DNA of 54,864 bases from Hydrogenophaga sp. (lineage in GTDB: Bacteria > Pseudomonadota > Gammaproteobacteria > Burkholderiales > Burkholderiaceae_C). Positions 1-9,337 of this stretch are shown one piece after another. The stretch spans positions 1 through 54,864 of the forward strand of contig JAIFMP010000005.1 of NCBI GenBank assembly GCA_020048405.1, written 5' to 3'. A program made the translations under genes and the position numbers. Numbering within the stretch: the first letter of the stretch is position 1; each line of letters opens with the position of its first letter. A model generated the notes under the pieces. It was not told the origin of the DNA, searched no databases, and worked only from the letters and a program-made list of their open reading frames with translations.

Positions 1-84
1 TCCTTGTGCCAACTTTGTTGCAGAGTATGGTGGCACAGCCCGCCCGCTGGCTGCTTGTGTTTCCACGCCAACCCTGGAGCCCAC

Positions 85-726
85 ATGCCCATTCCATTGA
101 GCCCCCTGAAACGCCTGCTGAACACCGCCGCGCTGGTCGGCACACTCTGCCTGGGCAACCACACACTGGCGCAGGCCAACGCTGCCGTGGGCCAGCCTGC
201 TCCGGCGTTCACCGCCACGGACACATCGGGCAAAACGGTGCGCCTGGCCGATTTCAAGGGCAAAACGGTGGTGCTGGAGTGGGTCAACCCCGGCTGCCCG
301 TTTGTGCGCAAACACTACGACAGCGGCAACATGCAGGGCACCCAACAAGGGGCCAGTGACCAGAAGGTGGTGTGGCTGGCCATCAACTCCACACACGACG
401 AGTCAGCCGACCACAAAACCCCTGCCGCCATGGCGCAATGGATGAGTGAACACAAAGCCGCCGCCACCGCCACGCTGATGGACACCGAAGGCCACGTCGG
501 CCGGGCCTACGGCGCGCGCACCACGCCGCAGATGTTCATCGTCAACAGCGCAGGCACGCTGGTGTACGCCGGAGCCATCGACAGCAAAGCCACTGCCAGA
601 ACAGCCGACATCGCCACAGCCACCAACCACGTGAAAGCCGCACTGGCCGAGCTGGCGCAAGGCAAACCCGTCAGCGTGCCGTTGACGCAGCCCTATGGGT
701 GTTCGGTGAAATACAAGGTGTCTTGA
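85..726 (+). CDS. Secreted thioredoxin-like (redoxin/AhpC-TSA) protein
   Basis: A 213-residue protein starting at ATG 85. A longer in-frame extension to position 4 is rejected because the hydrophobic export signal (residues about 11-30, ending LAQA-NA) begins just after this methionine. The mature part has the redoxin opening VGQPAPAF and the pattern WVNPGCPFVRKHY. This holds a single cysteine where classical thioredoxins have CxxC, so a peroxiredoxin-like or non-canonical thiol role is more likely than disulfide exchange. A cis-proline TTPQMFIV is present near residue 150. A second cysteine lies near the C-terminus (PYGCSVKY). It is probably periplasmic. It converges on the small membrane-protein gene downstream. 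The substrate is unknown. Confidence 0.85.
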   Translation: MPIPLSPLKRLLNTAALVGTLCLGNHTLAQANAAVGQPAPAFTATDTSGKTVRLADFKGKTVVLEWVNPGCPFVRKHYDSGNMQGTQQGASDQKVVWLAINSTHDESADHKTPAAMAQWMSEHKAAATATLMDTEGHVGRAYGARTTPQMFIVNSAGTLVYAGAIDSKATARTADIATATNHVKAALAELAQGKPVSVPLTQPYGCSVKYKVS

Positions 727-842
727 GATGGTGCGGGATGGCTGGAGTCGGCCATCAACAGCCAACGCAATCGCAAATCCGAACGCCCTGAACGGTTGCT
801 TTAAAAAGGCCTGCACTTGTGACTGGGCCAAACTCTCTCAAC

Positions 843-1181
843 TCAATGCTGCAACGACCAAAACAGGTGCCCAAGCGCCATCAGCGCACAAGCACTCGCG
901 AAAAGCCCAGCACCTCGGGGTGTTCGTGCGCACACGGCCAGAGGCATCAGGCCAAAGATGGCAATGGTGATGCCGAAACTGACAGCAACATCACCAAACA
1001 TCGGCCCCGTCATGCCAAATCGAGTGCTGCGTTCGGGTGCATATTCCGTGAACACAGACAACAGGCCGGAGCCCGAAAAAACGATGCTCATCAGCACGCA
1101 CACCACGCGAACCAAGGGGTGGGGCACTCGCGTGACCTGTGTCTGTGCTTTTGGTGCTTGCGGTTGCAAAGGGTCCGACAT
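843..1181 (-). CDS. Small hypothetical membrane protein
   Basis: A 112-residue protein with a polar proline-rich N-terminus and three to four hydrophobic stretches (about residues 24-42, 60-80 and 88-108), so probably an inner-membrane protein. No family recognised. The reading frame is open end to end with codon use like its neighbours, and the opposite-strand frames look like shadows. It converges on the redoxin gene. Function unknown. Confidence 0.55.
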   Translation of the reverse strand: MSDPLQPQAPKAQTQVTRVPHPLVRVVCVLMSIVFSGSGLLSVFTEYAPERSTRFGMTGPMFGDVAVSFGITIAIFGLMPLAVCARTPRGAGLFASACALMALGHLFWSLQH

Positions 1182-1375
1182 CGAATCTCCTCAGTTTGCT
1201 GGCGCGTCACCCAGTGTGGCATGCGCTGAGTGAGGGCATTTGACCAGTTGGCACCCGGCTTTGGGCGCGATCGTCCAGGTAAAGGACGAGAGGGTGGGCA
1301 TGTCAAACGTTCCGTTTGGTGGATTCAACAACTCGCACAGAGTCCAATGAGCCATCAGCCCCGGTAGATCTGCAC

Positions 1376-2137
1376 TCACAGGTCGTCGTCGGTCTTGCGG
1401 GCGATGTAGTACCCGTAGCTGACAAAGGCCCGATGTCGCGTGTACAGATCGATTTCCAACTGCTCCCCGGCGACGATTGCCTGGGCGCCAGCGCTGGATT
1501 CATGCCTGACCAAGAAGTCTGGGAATCTTTGCTGCATCGGCCGGTAGTAGGCGTCAAGCCAGCAATGCTCAGCCAAAGTGAAGTACCCCAACGGCACATA
1601 GCCATTGCGCTCAATCACAGCCATTTTTGAAGAGGCCGTCCCGACTTCGGCGTACTGCGCGCGCCAGTGATCCTCCAGCTCGACAGGTCGGCTGGCTGTC
1701 AACCAGGTCAGCTCAGAGACGGCAAGGATGCCCCCTGGCTTCAGGAGGCGGCGCCACTGCCTGACGCCGTTTTCGAACCCCATGTTGTAGATCGCGCCCT
1801 CCGACCAGATCGCATCCAGGCTTTCGGGCTCAAAAGGGAGCGCGTCCATCGCTGCGTTCACAGCTTCGATGCGACCGGCAACACCTTCAACTGCAGCGCG
1901 TGATCTCAGCACGTCGAGGAATTCAGGCAAGAAGTCGACAGCGAAGATGTGCGCATCCAGGGCTTTGGCAAGGACCAGCGTCGACGCGCCCGTGCCACAA
2001 CCGATATCTGCAACCTTCAGGTTCCGCCGATGGGACAGTCCAGACAGTTCGATGGCGCGTTGTGTTTCCGCCTCACCTCCAGGGCCTTGGCGGTCCGCCG
2101 TGATGTGAAGGTCAATCAGAAGCTTGAGGTCGTCCAT
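1376..2137 (-). CDS. Class I SAM-dependent methyltransferase
   Basis: About 253 residues from ATG 2137; an upstream start at 2227 is possible but adds 30 residues of poor quality. The SAM-binding motif I is VADIGCGTGAS (about residue 44 of this form), followed by the acidic end of beta 2 (AVDFLPEF) and the post-motif VNAAMDALPFEPESLDAIWSEG. This is a Rossmann-fold small-molecule methyltransferase. The C-terminal half has a tryptophan/tyrosine-rich region (HCWLDAYYRPM) that probably forms the acceptor pocket. The substrate cannot be named from sequence. It is divergent from the VOC gene across about 240 bases in which no other gene is visible. Confidence 0.8.
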   Translation of the reverse strand: MDDLKLLIDLHITADRQGPGGEAETQRAIELSGLSHRRNLKVADIGCGTGASTLVLAKALDAHIFAVDFLPEFLDVLRSRAAVEGVAGRIEAVNAAMDALPFEPESLDAIWSEGAIYNMGFENGVRQWRRLLKPGGILAVSELTWLTASRPVELEDHWRAQYAEVGTASSKMAVIERNGYVPLGYFTLAEHCWLDAYYRPMQQRFPDFLVRHESSAGAQAIVAGEQLEIDLYTRHRAFVSYGYYIARKTDDDL

Positions 2138-2376
2138 CGGGTCATCCAGTTCCGTTGCGAATCCGACGCTGCACCCGCCAGTGCGGCCCAGCGTTGCCTG
2201 ATGCAATCGATGATAGCTACCAAGCATTGGGGTGATCGCCGTGTGCGCCTCTATTGGTGCTCATCGGCTGCAGACACTGCAACGCCGCAATTGACCGGTG
2301 CGGGCTGCTACCGGTTTGCTAGCCCCCATGATCAACAATGCGGAACAACAAAGCACCCGCCCACCCCCAACCGCCT

Positions 2377-2742
2377 ATGCAGAAACAAAGCACGAGCCTG
2401 ACCATCCTGCTGCGGTGCCACGACACCGAACAAACGCGGTTCTTTTACGAATCGGTGCTGGGCTTCCACACCACGGCCACTGCCGAAGACACCGTTACCG
2501 TTGCAAATCATGGCGCGCAGCTCATCTTCACCAGCCAGGATTTGTGGCAAAAGCCCCCAGGCATGTCGGGAACCATCTACATCCATGTCAAGGACGTAGA
2601 AGAGTACTTCGCGACCCTGCAAAACAATGGCTGCGTGGCCTGGCCTTTGCAGGCAATGCCTTATGGCGGGAAAGAGTTTGCCGTCACCGACTGCAATGGC
2701 TATCTGGTGGCCTTCAGGCAGTTGACGCAAGCTGCGGGCTGA
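2377..2742 (+). CDS. VOC family (glyoxalase/bleomycin-resistance fold) protein
   Basis: A 121-residue protein from ATG 2377. An ATG at 2338 gives 13 extra residues without family character. The pattern LLRCHDTEQTRFFYESVLGF is the usual first beta-alpha-beta unit of the vicinal oxygen chelate fold, and the end VTDCNGYLVAFRQL carries the last metal-ligand position as FR rather than the more usual EL, so metal binding is doubtful. The substrate is unknown. Its last 29 bases overlap the tail of the convergent LysR gene. Confidence 0.75.
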   Translation: MQKQSTSLTILLRCHDTEQTRFFYESVLGFHTTATAEDTVTVANHGAQLIFTSQDLWQKPPGMSGTIYIHVKDVEEYFATLQNNGCVAWPLQAMPYGGKEFAVTDCNGYLVAFRQLTQAAG

Positions 2743-3631
2743 GCAAGGCCACGTGCCCCCGCACGGCCTCCAGAAACGCCGCCAAAGCGGTGTGAGCGCC
2801 GCCCTCGCGTTGCGCACGCCACAGGCAGCGGGTTTCGTAAGGCGGGGTCGCTTGGGTCAGCGGCACAAAAAAGGCCCCCGCCAAGCCGGAGCGTTGCAAC
2901 GCCTCAGGCACAAGCGCCACACCCATGCCCTGCGACACCAGGCTGACCACACTGAGCCAGTGCCGCAGCTCGTGCCGCACCTGTGGCGCCCAACCCGCCT
3001 GGGCGCACAGCGCCAGGATGCGGTCGTGGTAGTCGGGCGACACGTCTCTAGACACCAGGGCCAGCGGCTCGCCGGCCAGTTGTGCCAATTCAATGGGTTG
3101 CGTGGGCACAGGCCTCTGGGCCAGTGCGTGGGTGCCGGGCACCTGGCTGGCCACCAGAATGTGTTGCAGACCCGGAGGCACCAGCGCGGTGTGGGCAAAA
3201 CCCACGTCCAGCCGGTCGCGGGTCAGTTCGGCCAGTTGTTCGGCAGAACTCAGTTCGCGCAGCTCCAACCGCAAACGGGGGTGGCTGGCCTGAAACGCTT
3301 GCAGCATCTGCGGCAAGCCCCGGTACAGCATGGCGCCCACAAACCCAATGCGCAGGCTGCCGGCCTGGCCCAGATCGACATCGCGCACATGCTGCAGGGC
3401 CTCGTGCGCCTGGGACAGCAGGGCGCGGGCCTCGGGCACCAGCGCCTGGCCCGCTGCGGTGAGTTGCACCGACTTGCTGTTGCGCAAAAACAGCCGTGCG
3501 CCCACAGAGGCCTCCAGCTGCTGGATGGCCACACTCAGGGGCGGTTGAGACATGCTCAGGCGCTGGGCGGCACGGCCAAAGTGCAGCTCTTCGGCCAAGG
3601 CCAGGAAGTAACGAAGGTGGCGCAGCTCCAT
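2714..3631 (-). CDS. LysR-type transcriptional regulator, probably of the adjacent gcdH
   Basis: 305 residues from ATG 3631 (MELRHLRYF), the standard LysR start; 22 residues upstream in frame are excluded. The helix-turn-helix covers residues about 18-38 (HFGRAAQRLSMSQPPLSVAI), followed by the usual IQQLEASVGARLF linker helix and a periplasmic-binding-protein-like effector domain to the C-terminus. It is divergent from the acyl-CoA dehydrogenase gene at 3743 with about 110 bases between them, an arrangement known for gcdR-gcdH glutarate regulators. That specificity is inferred from position only. A perfect GTTGAA-AC-TTCAAC inverted repeat lies in the shared promoter region. Confidence 0.9.
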   Translation of the reverse strand: MELRHLRYFLALAEELHFGRAAQRLSMSQPPLSVAIQQLEASVGARLFLRNSKSVQLTAAGQALVPEARALLSQAHEALQHVRDVDLGQAGSLRIGFVGAMLYRGLPQMLQAFQASHPRLRLELRELSSAEQLAELTRDRLDVGFAHTALVPPGLQHILVASQVPGTHALAQRPVPTQPIELAQLAGEPLALVSRDVSPDYHDRILALCAQAGWAPQVRHELRHWLSVVSLVSQGMGVALVPEALQRSGLAGAFFVPLTQATPPYETRCLWRAQREGGAHTALAAFLEAVRGHVALLSPQLASTA

Positions 3632-3681
3632 AAATTTGATTTGGCTATGGCTGAATAGGTATTCAATATTAGACAAACATC

Positions 3682-3695
3682 GTTGAAACTTCAAC
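3682..3695. promoter_or_regulatory. Inverted repeat, candidate LysR operator
   Basis: GTTGAA-AC-TTCAAC is a perfect 6-2-6 palindrome in the 111-base divergent region between the LysR gene and gcdH. It lies about 50 bases upstream of each start codon, a suitable place for a LysR-type regulator. The length and spacing approach the T-N11-A pattern. Binding is inferred. Confidence 0.4.
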
Positions 3696-3742
3696 AATCA
3701 CGCTCGCCATCCCATTTGCCAACCCGTGCAGGACAACACGCC

Positions 3743-4920
3743 ATGAAACCCAGCTTCCAGTGGAACGATGCCTTTTTGCTGAATGAACAACTGAGCGACG
3801 ATGAACGCGCCATTCAAGAGGCGGCCCGGCAGTACTGCCAGGACAAGTTGCAAACCCGCGTGCTGATGGCCGCCCGCAACGAGCACTTTGACCGGGACAT
3901 CATGAGCGAGATGGGTGCGATGGGCCTGCTGGGCTGCACCATTGAGGGTTATGGCTGCTCGGGCCTGAATTACGTGAGCTACGGCCTCGTGGCCCGCGAG
4001 GTGGAGCGCGTGGACAGCGGCTACCGCAGCGCCATGAGCGTGCAAAGCAGCCTGGTGATGCCAGCGAAGCACAGCGCGCCAAGTACCTGCCCAAACTGGC
4101 CACTGGAGAGTGGGTGGGCTGCTTTGGCCTGACCGAACCGAACCACGGCTCAGACCCGGCCAGCATGCTCAGCCGCGCCCGCCCTGTGGACGGCGGCTAC
4201 ATGCTGAAGGGCCAGAAGATGTGGATCACCAACTCCCCAATAGCCGACGTGTTTGTGGTGTGGGCCAAGCTGACCGACCCCGATGGCCAAACCGGCGGCC
4301 AGGAAGCCATTCGCGGCTTCATTCTTGAAAAAGGCATGAAGGGCCTGAGCGCACCCAAGATCGAAGGAAAAATGAGCCTGCGCGCCAGCATCACCGGCGA
4401 AATCGTGATGGACGACGTGTTTGTGCCCGAAAGCCAGCTGCTGCCCAACGTGAGCGGCCTGAAGGGCCCGTTTGGCTGCCTGAACAAGGCCCGCTTCGGC
4501 ATTGCCTGGGGCGCCTTGGGTGCGGCAGAAGACTGTTGGCACCGCGCCCGCCAATACACCATGGACCGCGTTCAGTTTGGCCGCCCATTGGCGCAGAACC
4601 AGCTCATTCAAAAGAAGCTGGCCGACATGCAAACCGAAATCACGCTGGGCCTGCAAGGCTGCCTGCGCGTAGGCCGCCTGATGGACGAGGGCAAATCGGT
4701 GCCCGAAATGATCAGCCTCATCAAGCGCAACAGCTGCGGCAAGGCGCTGGACGTGGCCCGCATGGCGCGCGACATGCACGGCGGCAATGGCATCCACGAC
4801 GAATACCACGTCATTCGCCACATGATTAACCTGGAAACCGTCAACACCTACGAAGGCACGCACGACGTGCACGCGCTGATTCTGGGCCGCGCACAGACCG
4901 GGCTGCAGGCGTTTTGTTGA
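3743..4920 (+). pseudogene. gcdH: Glutaryl-CoA dehydrogenase gene broken by a ~19-nt deletion
   Basis: Glutaryl-CoA dehydrogenase oxidises and decarboxylates glutaryl-CoA to crotonyl-CoA in lysine and tryptophan breakdown. The N-terminal third (from ATG 3743, ending [13 protein letters not shown] at 4060) and the C-terminal two-thirds ([17 protein letters not shown] from 4063) are in different frames. The family normally has seven residues, HPIYAYG, between these segments. Only two bases (CC, 4061-4062) remain, so about 19 nt are missing and the frame shifts. Everything else looks intact: [13 protein letters not shown] for FAD and substrate contact, and the catalytic glutamate in [19 protein letters not shown]. 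The N-terminal product would stop at 4132. A GTG at 4114 could in principle restart, but would lack the N-terminal helical domain. Sequencing or assembly error is possible. Confidence 0.85.
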
Positions 4921-4971
4921 TGACATGACCAACAAGCCACGGGGTCATGCCCGCGCCGTTAACCTGACGAC

Positions 4972-6498
4972 ATGACCGATGTCGCCGCTGCGCTCAACAC
5001 CGACTTTCTGAACCTGCCGCTGATGGCGGCGGCCGGGTTGTTGCTGGCCAGCGCTATCGCAGCGGTATTCTCGGCGCGGCTGGGGTTTTCGTTCCTGCTG
5101 GTGTTTCTGGTGGGCGGCATGCTGGCCGGTGAAGATGGCCCAGGCGGCTATGTGTTCAACGACCACCGCCTGAGTTTTGTCGTGGGCAACATCGCGCTGG
5201 CGGTCATCCTGATGGACGGTGGCCTGCGCACCCGGTTTGCCACGTTTCGCACGGGGCTCAAGCCTTCGCTGTGGCTGGCCACAGTCGGCGTGCTGACCTG
5301 CACGCTGGTCACTGGCGTGGCGGCCCACTGGCTGCTCGACTTGCCGTGGGCCATGGCGCTGCTGATGGGAGCCATCGTCGGCTCCACCGACGCGGCAGCG
5401 GTGTTTTCGCTCATGAAAACCTCTGGCGTGCGCCTGAATGAACGGGTAGAGGCCACGCTGGAAATCGAGTCGGGTATGAACGACCCCATGGCCGTGTTCC
5501 TGACGCTGGCACTGGTGGGTGTGGTGCTCGGGGCATCGGCAAGCGCCGCCGCACCACCCAGCGGTTGGCAACTTGCAGGCCATTGGGCAGAAGCGCTGCT
5601 GATGCAACTCGGGCTTGGGCTGCTGGTGGGGATGGCGGCGGGCTTTGGCCTGGCGGCCCTGCTGAACTGGCTGCGTGCCACAGCCCACCCTGCCGCTGGG
5701 GTGGTGGGCCTGGTGCTGCTGGCAGCCGGGCTGCTGCTGTTTGCGGCCTGCGGCTGGCTGGGCGGCTCGGGCTTTTTGGCCGTGTACGTGGCGGGTGTGC
5801 TGGTGGGCAACCGGGCGCGCAAGGCGGTGTTGCCCGCCATGTCCATCATGGACGGCTATGCCTGGCTGGCGCAGGCCAGCATGTTTTTGCTGCTGGGTTT
5901 GCTGGCCACGCCGAGTGAGGTGCTGCGCACGCTGTGGCCCGCCCTGGGGGTGTCTGCCGTGCTGATGCTGGTGGCCCGCCCGCTGTCGGTGTGGCTGTGC
6001 CTGGCGCCGCTGCACTTTGCGCGGCACGAGATGGCTTTCATTTCATGGGTGGGGCTGCGCGGGGCGGTGCCCATCGTGTTGGCCGTGTTCCCGCTGATGG
6101 CCGGATTGCCCGGTGCGCAGGTGTTTTTCAATGTGGCGTTTGTGGTGGTGCTTTCGTCACTGCTGCTGCAGGGGGCCAGCATTGCGTGGGCAGCACGGCG
6201 GCTGCAGGTAGCCTTGCCAGCAGCGCAGGACGAAGAAGGCATGCGCCACATTTTTGGCGACTTTGAACTGGACGCCAAACGCCCGCTGGAACCCCTGTGC
6301 GAGTTTTACGGCCTGCCCACACCCGACCACGACGGAGAACGCCTGGGTGACTGGATGGTGGCCCAACTGCACTGCCCACCCGTGGTGGGCGACACACTGA
6401 CACTGGGACAGGCGCGGTTGAGCGTGCGCAGCATCAATGACGAGGGCCAGATCAGCACCGTGGGCTTGAGACTGGGCAACACCCAGACAGAGGGCTGA
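4972..6498 (+). CDS. nhaP2: NhaP2/CvrA-type K+/H+ antiporter (CPA1)
   Basis: 508 residues. The N-terminal ~390 residues are hydrophobic with about 12-13 membrane segments. They include the CPA1 signatures GEDGPGG, VGSTDAAAVFSL and LEIESGMNDPMAVFLTLAL (ND pair, transport site), and WVGLRGAVPIVLA near residue 360. The soluble C-terminal tail (about 410-508) resembles the CorC_HlyC/RCK-type regulatory region of NhaP2/CvrA (GERLGDWMVAQLHCPPVVGDTLTLGQARLSV). It should exchange K+ (and perhaps Na+) for H+ at the inner membrane. It converges on the Mrp operon (18 bases between stop codons), so two monovalent-cation antiporters sit side by side. The symbol is by resemblance. Confidence 0.85.
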   Translation: MTDVAAALNTDFLNLPLMAAAGLLLASAIAAVFSARLGFSFLLVFLVGGMLAGEDGPGGYVFNDHRLSFVVGNIALAVILMDGGLRTRFATFRTGLKPSLWLATVGVLTCTLVTGVAAHWLLDLPWAMALLMGAIVGSTDAAAVFSLMKTSGVRLNERVEATLEIESGMNDPMAVFLTLALVGVVLGASASAAAPPSGWQLAGHWAEALLMQLGLGLLVGMAAGFGLAALLNWLRATAHPAAGVVGLVLLAAGLLLFAACGWLGGSGFLAVYVAGVLVGNRARKAVLPAMSIMDGYAWLAQASMFLLLGLLATPSEVLRTLWPALGVSAVLMLVARPLSVWLCLAPLHFARHEMAFISWVGLRGAVPIVLAVFPLMAGLPGAQVFFNVAFVVVLSSLLLQGASIAWAARRLQVALPAAQDEEGMRHIFGDFELDAKRPLEPLCEFYGLPTPDHDGERLGDWMVAQLHCPPVVGDTLTLGQARLSVRSINDEGQISTVGLRLGNTQTEG

Positions 6499-6516
6499 AA
6501 CAGACGCTGCGGGGCA

Positions 6517-6864
6517 TCAGCGGCGTTCGGGCACGACGCCTGCGGGGGTGGGAGCCTGCGAGTGCAACCCGAGGTGCAACGCGGCCTGCGCCAGCACATT
6601 GGCCGACACCGGCGCGGTGACAAACACAAACAGCGTGATCAGCAACTCGGCCACGCCGGGACGACCCTGGACAAAGGCCACCAGCATGGATGCCAGCAGC
6701 ACCCCGCCCACCCCGAGGGTGGATGCCTTGGTGGGTGCGTGCAGGCGCATGTAGAAATCGGGCAAGCGCACCAGGCCGATGGCACCCACCAGCAAAAAGA
6801 ACGAAGCCCCGACCACCAGCGCAGCGGCAAGCCACTCCAGCAGCAGATTCATTGAAAAGGTCAT
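6517..6864 (-). CDS. mrpG: Mrp antiporter subunit G
   Basis: 115 residues from ATG 6864 (MTFSMNLLLEW). It has three hydrophobic segments, with the family signature GLVRLPDFYMRLHAPTKASTLGVGG at about residues 28-52. MrpG is a small structural subunit of the hetero-oligomeric Na+/H+ antiporter, required for assembly. It is last in the operon, 10 bases after the mrpF stop codon. A run of 37 in-frame residues upstream lacks family character and overlaps mrpF, so the shorter start is chosen. Confidence 0.9.
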   Translation of the reverse strand: MTFSMNLLLEWLAAALVVGASFFLLVGAIGLVRLPDFYMRLHAPTKASTLGVGGVLLASMLVAFVQGRPGVAELLITLFVFVTAPVSANVLAQAALHLGLHSQAPTPAGVVPERR

Positions 6865-6874
6865 GCTCGCTCCT

Positions 6875-7150
6875 TCACTCCACCACGTCACCGCGGCTGA
6901 TGTACCTGCCCAGCGCGACGGTGGACACAAAACCCAACATGGCCACCAACAGTGCGGCCTCGAACCACAAGGCATTGCCCCACAACATGCCGAGCAGCAC
7001 GATCAGGGCCACCGCGTTGAGGTACAGGGTGTCCAGGGCCAATACCCGGTCGGCCACCGAAGGGCCACGGAACAGCCGCACCGCACACAGTGCCATGCCC
7101 AGCGCCACCGCACCAATGCCCACATGCAAAGCCCACTCAAGCACTCCCAT
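6875..7150 (-). CDS. mrpF: Mrp antiporter subunit F
   Basis: 91 residues from ATG 7150 (MGVLEWALHVG). It has three membrane helices and the motif FRGPSVADRVLALDTL, the conserved acidic cluster of MrpF, at about residues 28-43. The start overlaps the 3' end of mrpE by 14 bases, indicating translational coupling. Confidence 0.92.
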   Translation of the reverse strand: MGVLEWALHVGIGAVALGMALCAVRLFRGPSVADRVLALDTLYLNAVALIVLLGMLWGNALWFEAALLVAMLGFVSTVALGRYISRGDVVE

Positions 7151-7706
7151 GACCTGTCCTTTCGGGCTGGACGCTGAACACATCCATCAGAGCCGCCTCG
7201 TACCGTGCCTTCATGTCGGCGACCATCGCGGCCTCATCGTCACCGTCGATGGCATGAACCCAGATGCAGTGTTCAACCTCGTCCACAACACATGACACCG
7301 TGCCAGGCGTGGTGGTGATGATGGTGGCAAACAGGGCATTCACCTGAGGGTGGTCGCTGGCCAGCGGCACCCGCAACCACATGGGTCGCATGCGCGCCAG
7401 CGGCCCCAGCACCAGGCGGGCCACCACCCAGTTGGCCACCACAATGTCATTCAGCACCACAACCGCCAGCCGCATGGCGGGGCCCCAGCGAACCGTCGCC
7501 GGCGGCGGCAGGAATGCGGAAACCAGCCTGGGCACACACAGGCCGATCAGCAAGGCCGACAGCAGGTGGACAGGCTCCACGCTGCGCACCAGCGCCAGCC
7601 ACGCCAGGCCCAGCAACAACGACAGGCCCGGCCGCGACCACCAACCCGAAGCCGGCTTCACCGGCAGGCCAGCGTGGCGATCAGTCAATGGCGAGGGCTG
7701 CTTCAT
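7137..7706 (-). CDS. mrpE: Mrp antiporter subunit E
   Basis: 189 residues from ATG 7706 (MKQPSPLTDRHAG). Two N-terminal hydrophobic helices (WSRPGLSLLLGLAWLALVRS and the following VHLLSALLIGLCVPRLVSAF region) precede the cytoplasmic domain. That domain contains the MrpE signature ITTTPGTVSCVVDEVEHCIWVHAID at about residues 122-146. The start codon overlaps the end of mrpD by four bases (ATGA). A much longer upstream frame is a shadow of mrpD. Confidence 0.92.
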   Translation of the reverse strand: MKQPSPLTDRHAGLPVKPASGWWSRPGLSLLLGLAWLALVRSVEPVHLLSALLIGLCVPRLVSAFLPPPATVRWGPAMRLAVVVLNDIVVANWVVARLVLGPLARMRPMWLRVPLASDHPQVNALFATIITTTPGTVSCVVDEVEHCIWVHAIDGDDEAAMVADMKARYEAALMDVFSVQPERTGHGSA

Positions 7707-9283
7707 GGCTGGGCCTTCACGTCTGTGGCGGGGGCTGGGCGAAGCACCCCATCGTAGGGGCGCGTGCTGTTGGACGGGGCGCCAGCAGGCAGACCCAGCA
7801 CGGCACGGGCATAGGCAGCGGTGTCGGCCAATTGGAGCGCAGCGGCCTGGGAATACCGCACCAGGGGCGAAGCCCACACGGCCATGGCCAGCGTCAGCGC
7901 CATGAGCGCCCACACCGCCGACAGCAGTTTGACACTGGCACCGGCCCCCGGCTCAGCCTCGTTGGCATTGGGCTTGATGTGCCAGAACACCACCACACCG
8001 GCACGCGCCAGACCCACGATGGACGCAAAGCCGACGGCCAACACCACCGTCCATACCCACGGTTGAGCAGCCACGCCTGAGGCTGACTCCAGCACCATGA
8101 GTTTGCCCAGAAACCCCGGCAGCGGCGGCAATCCGGCGGCCGATGCGGCGCCGAAAATGAGCATCAACCCCAGCAACACGGGCTCGTGCACCGCCATGGC
8201 CGGGCGCAGCTTGTCCTGCGCTGCACCGCGTTGGGCGGCCAACAGTTCGGTCAGCAAAAACAGCGCGGCAATCACCACCGTGCTGTGCACCATGTAATAC
8301 AAGGCAGCGGCCAGGCTGGCAGGTGTGAACAGGCCGACCGTGGCCAGCACAGTGCCCACCGACGACACCGTGAGGTACGCCACCATGCGCCCAAGGCTGT
8401 GGGCGGCCAACGCACCCATCACTCCCAGCACGCTGGTGGTCAGCGCCAGGGGCAGCAACCAGTCTTGTGCCACCAACGCGGCTTCGCCTGCGCCAACGCC
8501 AAAAATGCCCCAGTGCACACGCACGATGCTGTAGACCCCCACCTTGGTCATCAAGGCAAAGAGCGCAGCCACCGGTGCACTGGCCGCCGCGTAGGCACCC
8601 GGCAGCCAGGCATGCAGGGGCACGAGCGCAGCCTTCAGCCCAAACACCACCAGCAAAAGCAAGGCGCCAGAACGCGCCAGCACCGCGCCGTCGCCCGTGA
8701 GAGCGGCCACGCGCAGCGCCATGTCGGTCATGTTCAGGGTACCCGTAGCGGCATAGAGCAGCGACAAGCCCATCAGGAACAAGGCCGATGCTGCCAGGTT
8801 CAGCACCACATAGTGAACACCCATGCGGAACCGCTCGCGCCCCTGACCGTGCAGCAGCAGCACGTAAGAAGCGATCAGCAGCACCTCGAAAAACACAAAC
8901 AGGTTGAACAGGTCACCTGTCAGGAACGCACCGCACAGCCCCATCAGTTGGAACTGGAACAGCACATGGAAATAGCGCCCCCGCGTATCCCACCCGCCCA
9001 TGGCATACCACAACACCGGCAATGCTACCAAATAAGTGAGCAACACCATCAATGCAGACAAGCGGTCAAGCACCAAAACGATACCAAAAGGCGCTGGCCA
9101 CTCGCCCAGGCGATAGACGAGCAGGTCCCCCTGCGCCGCAACCGACACCAGGCCCACCGCCATGGCAGTGCCCACCGCAGCCGAGCCCAACGCCACGGCC
9201 CGACGCCATCGCAAGCGGGTGTCAAGGCGCGAGCCCCCCTGCCCTGCGGAGCCCGAGCTTTCGCCCAGCAACAGCAACACCAC
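7703..9283 (-). CDS. mrpD: Mrp antiporter subunit D, with an apparent N-terminal frameshift
   Basis: MrpD is a NuoM/NuoN-like proton-pumping subunit. The open frame runs from GTG 9283 (526 residues, about 14 membrane helices) with the key segments LMGLCGAFLTGDLFNLFVFFE and GLKAALVPLHAWLPGAY (lysine and histidine of the ion path). The natural start is probably ATG 9338, which overlaps the mrpC stop as TGATG and encodes MEALYGFWL. That start is one base out of frame with the rest. Reading the main frame further upstream gives STLLPSFTAVV, the expected first-helix sequence. So a short stretch between about 9303 and 9320 seems to be missing, as in several other genes here. If GTG 9283 is used, the first helix is truncated. 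Confidence 0.8.
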   Translation of the reverse strand: MVLLLLGESSGSAGQGGSRLDTRLRWRRAVALGSAAVGTAMAVGLVSVAAQGDLLVYRLGEWPAPFGIVLVLDRLSALMVLLTYLVALPVLWYAMGGWDTRGRYFHVLFQFQLMGLCGAFLTGDLFNLFVFFEVLLIASYVLLLHGQGRERFRMGVHYVVLNLAASALFLMGLSLLYAATGTLNMTDMALRVAALTGDGAVLARSGALLLLVVFGLKAALVPLHAWLPGAYAAASAPVAALFALMTKVGVYSIVRVHWGIFGVGAGEAALVAQDWLLPLALTTSVLGVMGALAAHSLGRMVAYLTVSSVGTVLATVGLFTPASLAAALYYMVHSTVVIAALFLLTELLAAQRGAAQDKLRPAMAVHEPVLLGLMLIFGAASAAGLPPLPGFLGKLMVLESASGVAAQPWVWTVVLAVGFASIVGLARAGVVVFWHIKPNANEAEPGAGASVKLLSAVWALMALTLAMAVWASPLVRYSQAAALQLADTAAYARAVLGLPAGAPSNSTRPYDGVLRPAPATDVKAQP

Positions 9284-9337
9284 GGCCGTGAACGAAGGCA
9301 GGAGCGTGCTGAAGCCAGAAGCCGTACAGCGCTTCCA

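Noticed and set aside
6499-6530. Terminator between nhaP2 and mrpG
   Set aside because: A GC-rich stem can be drawn but there is no T-run and it overlaps the mrpG end.
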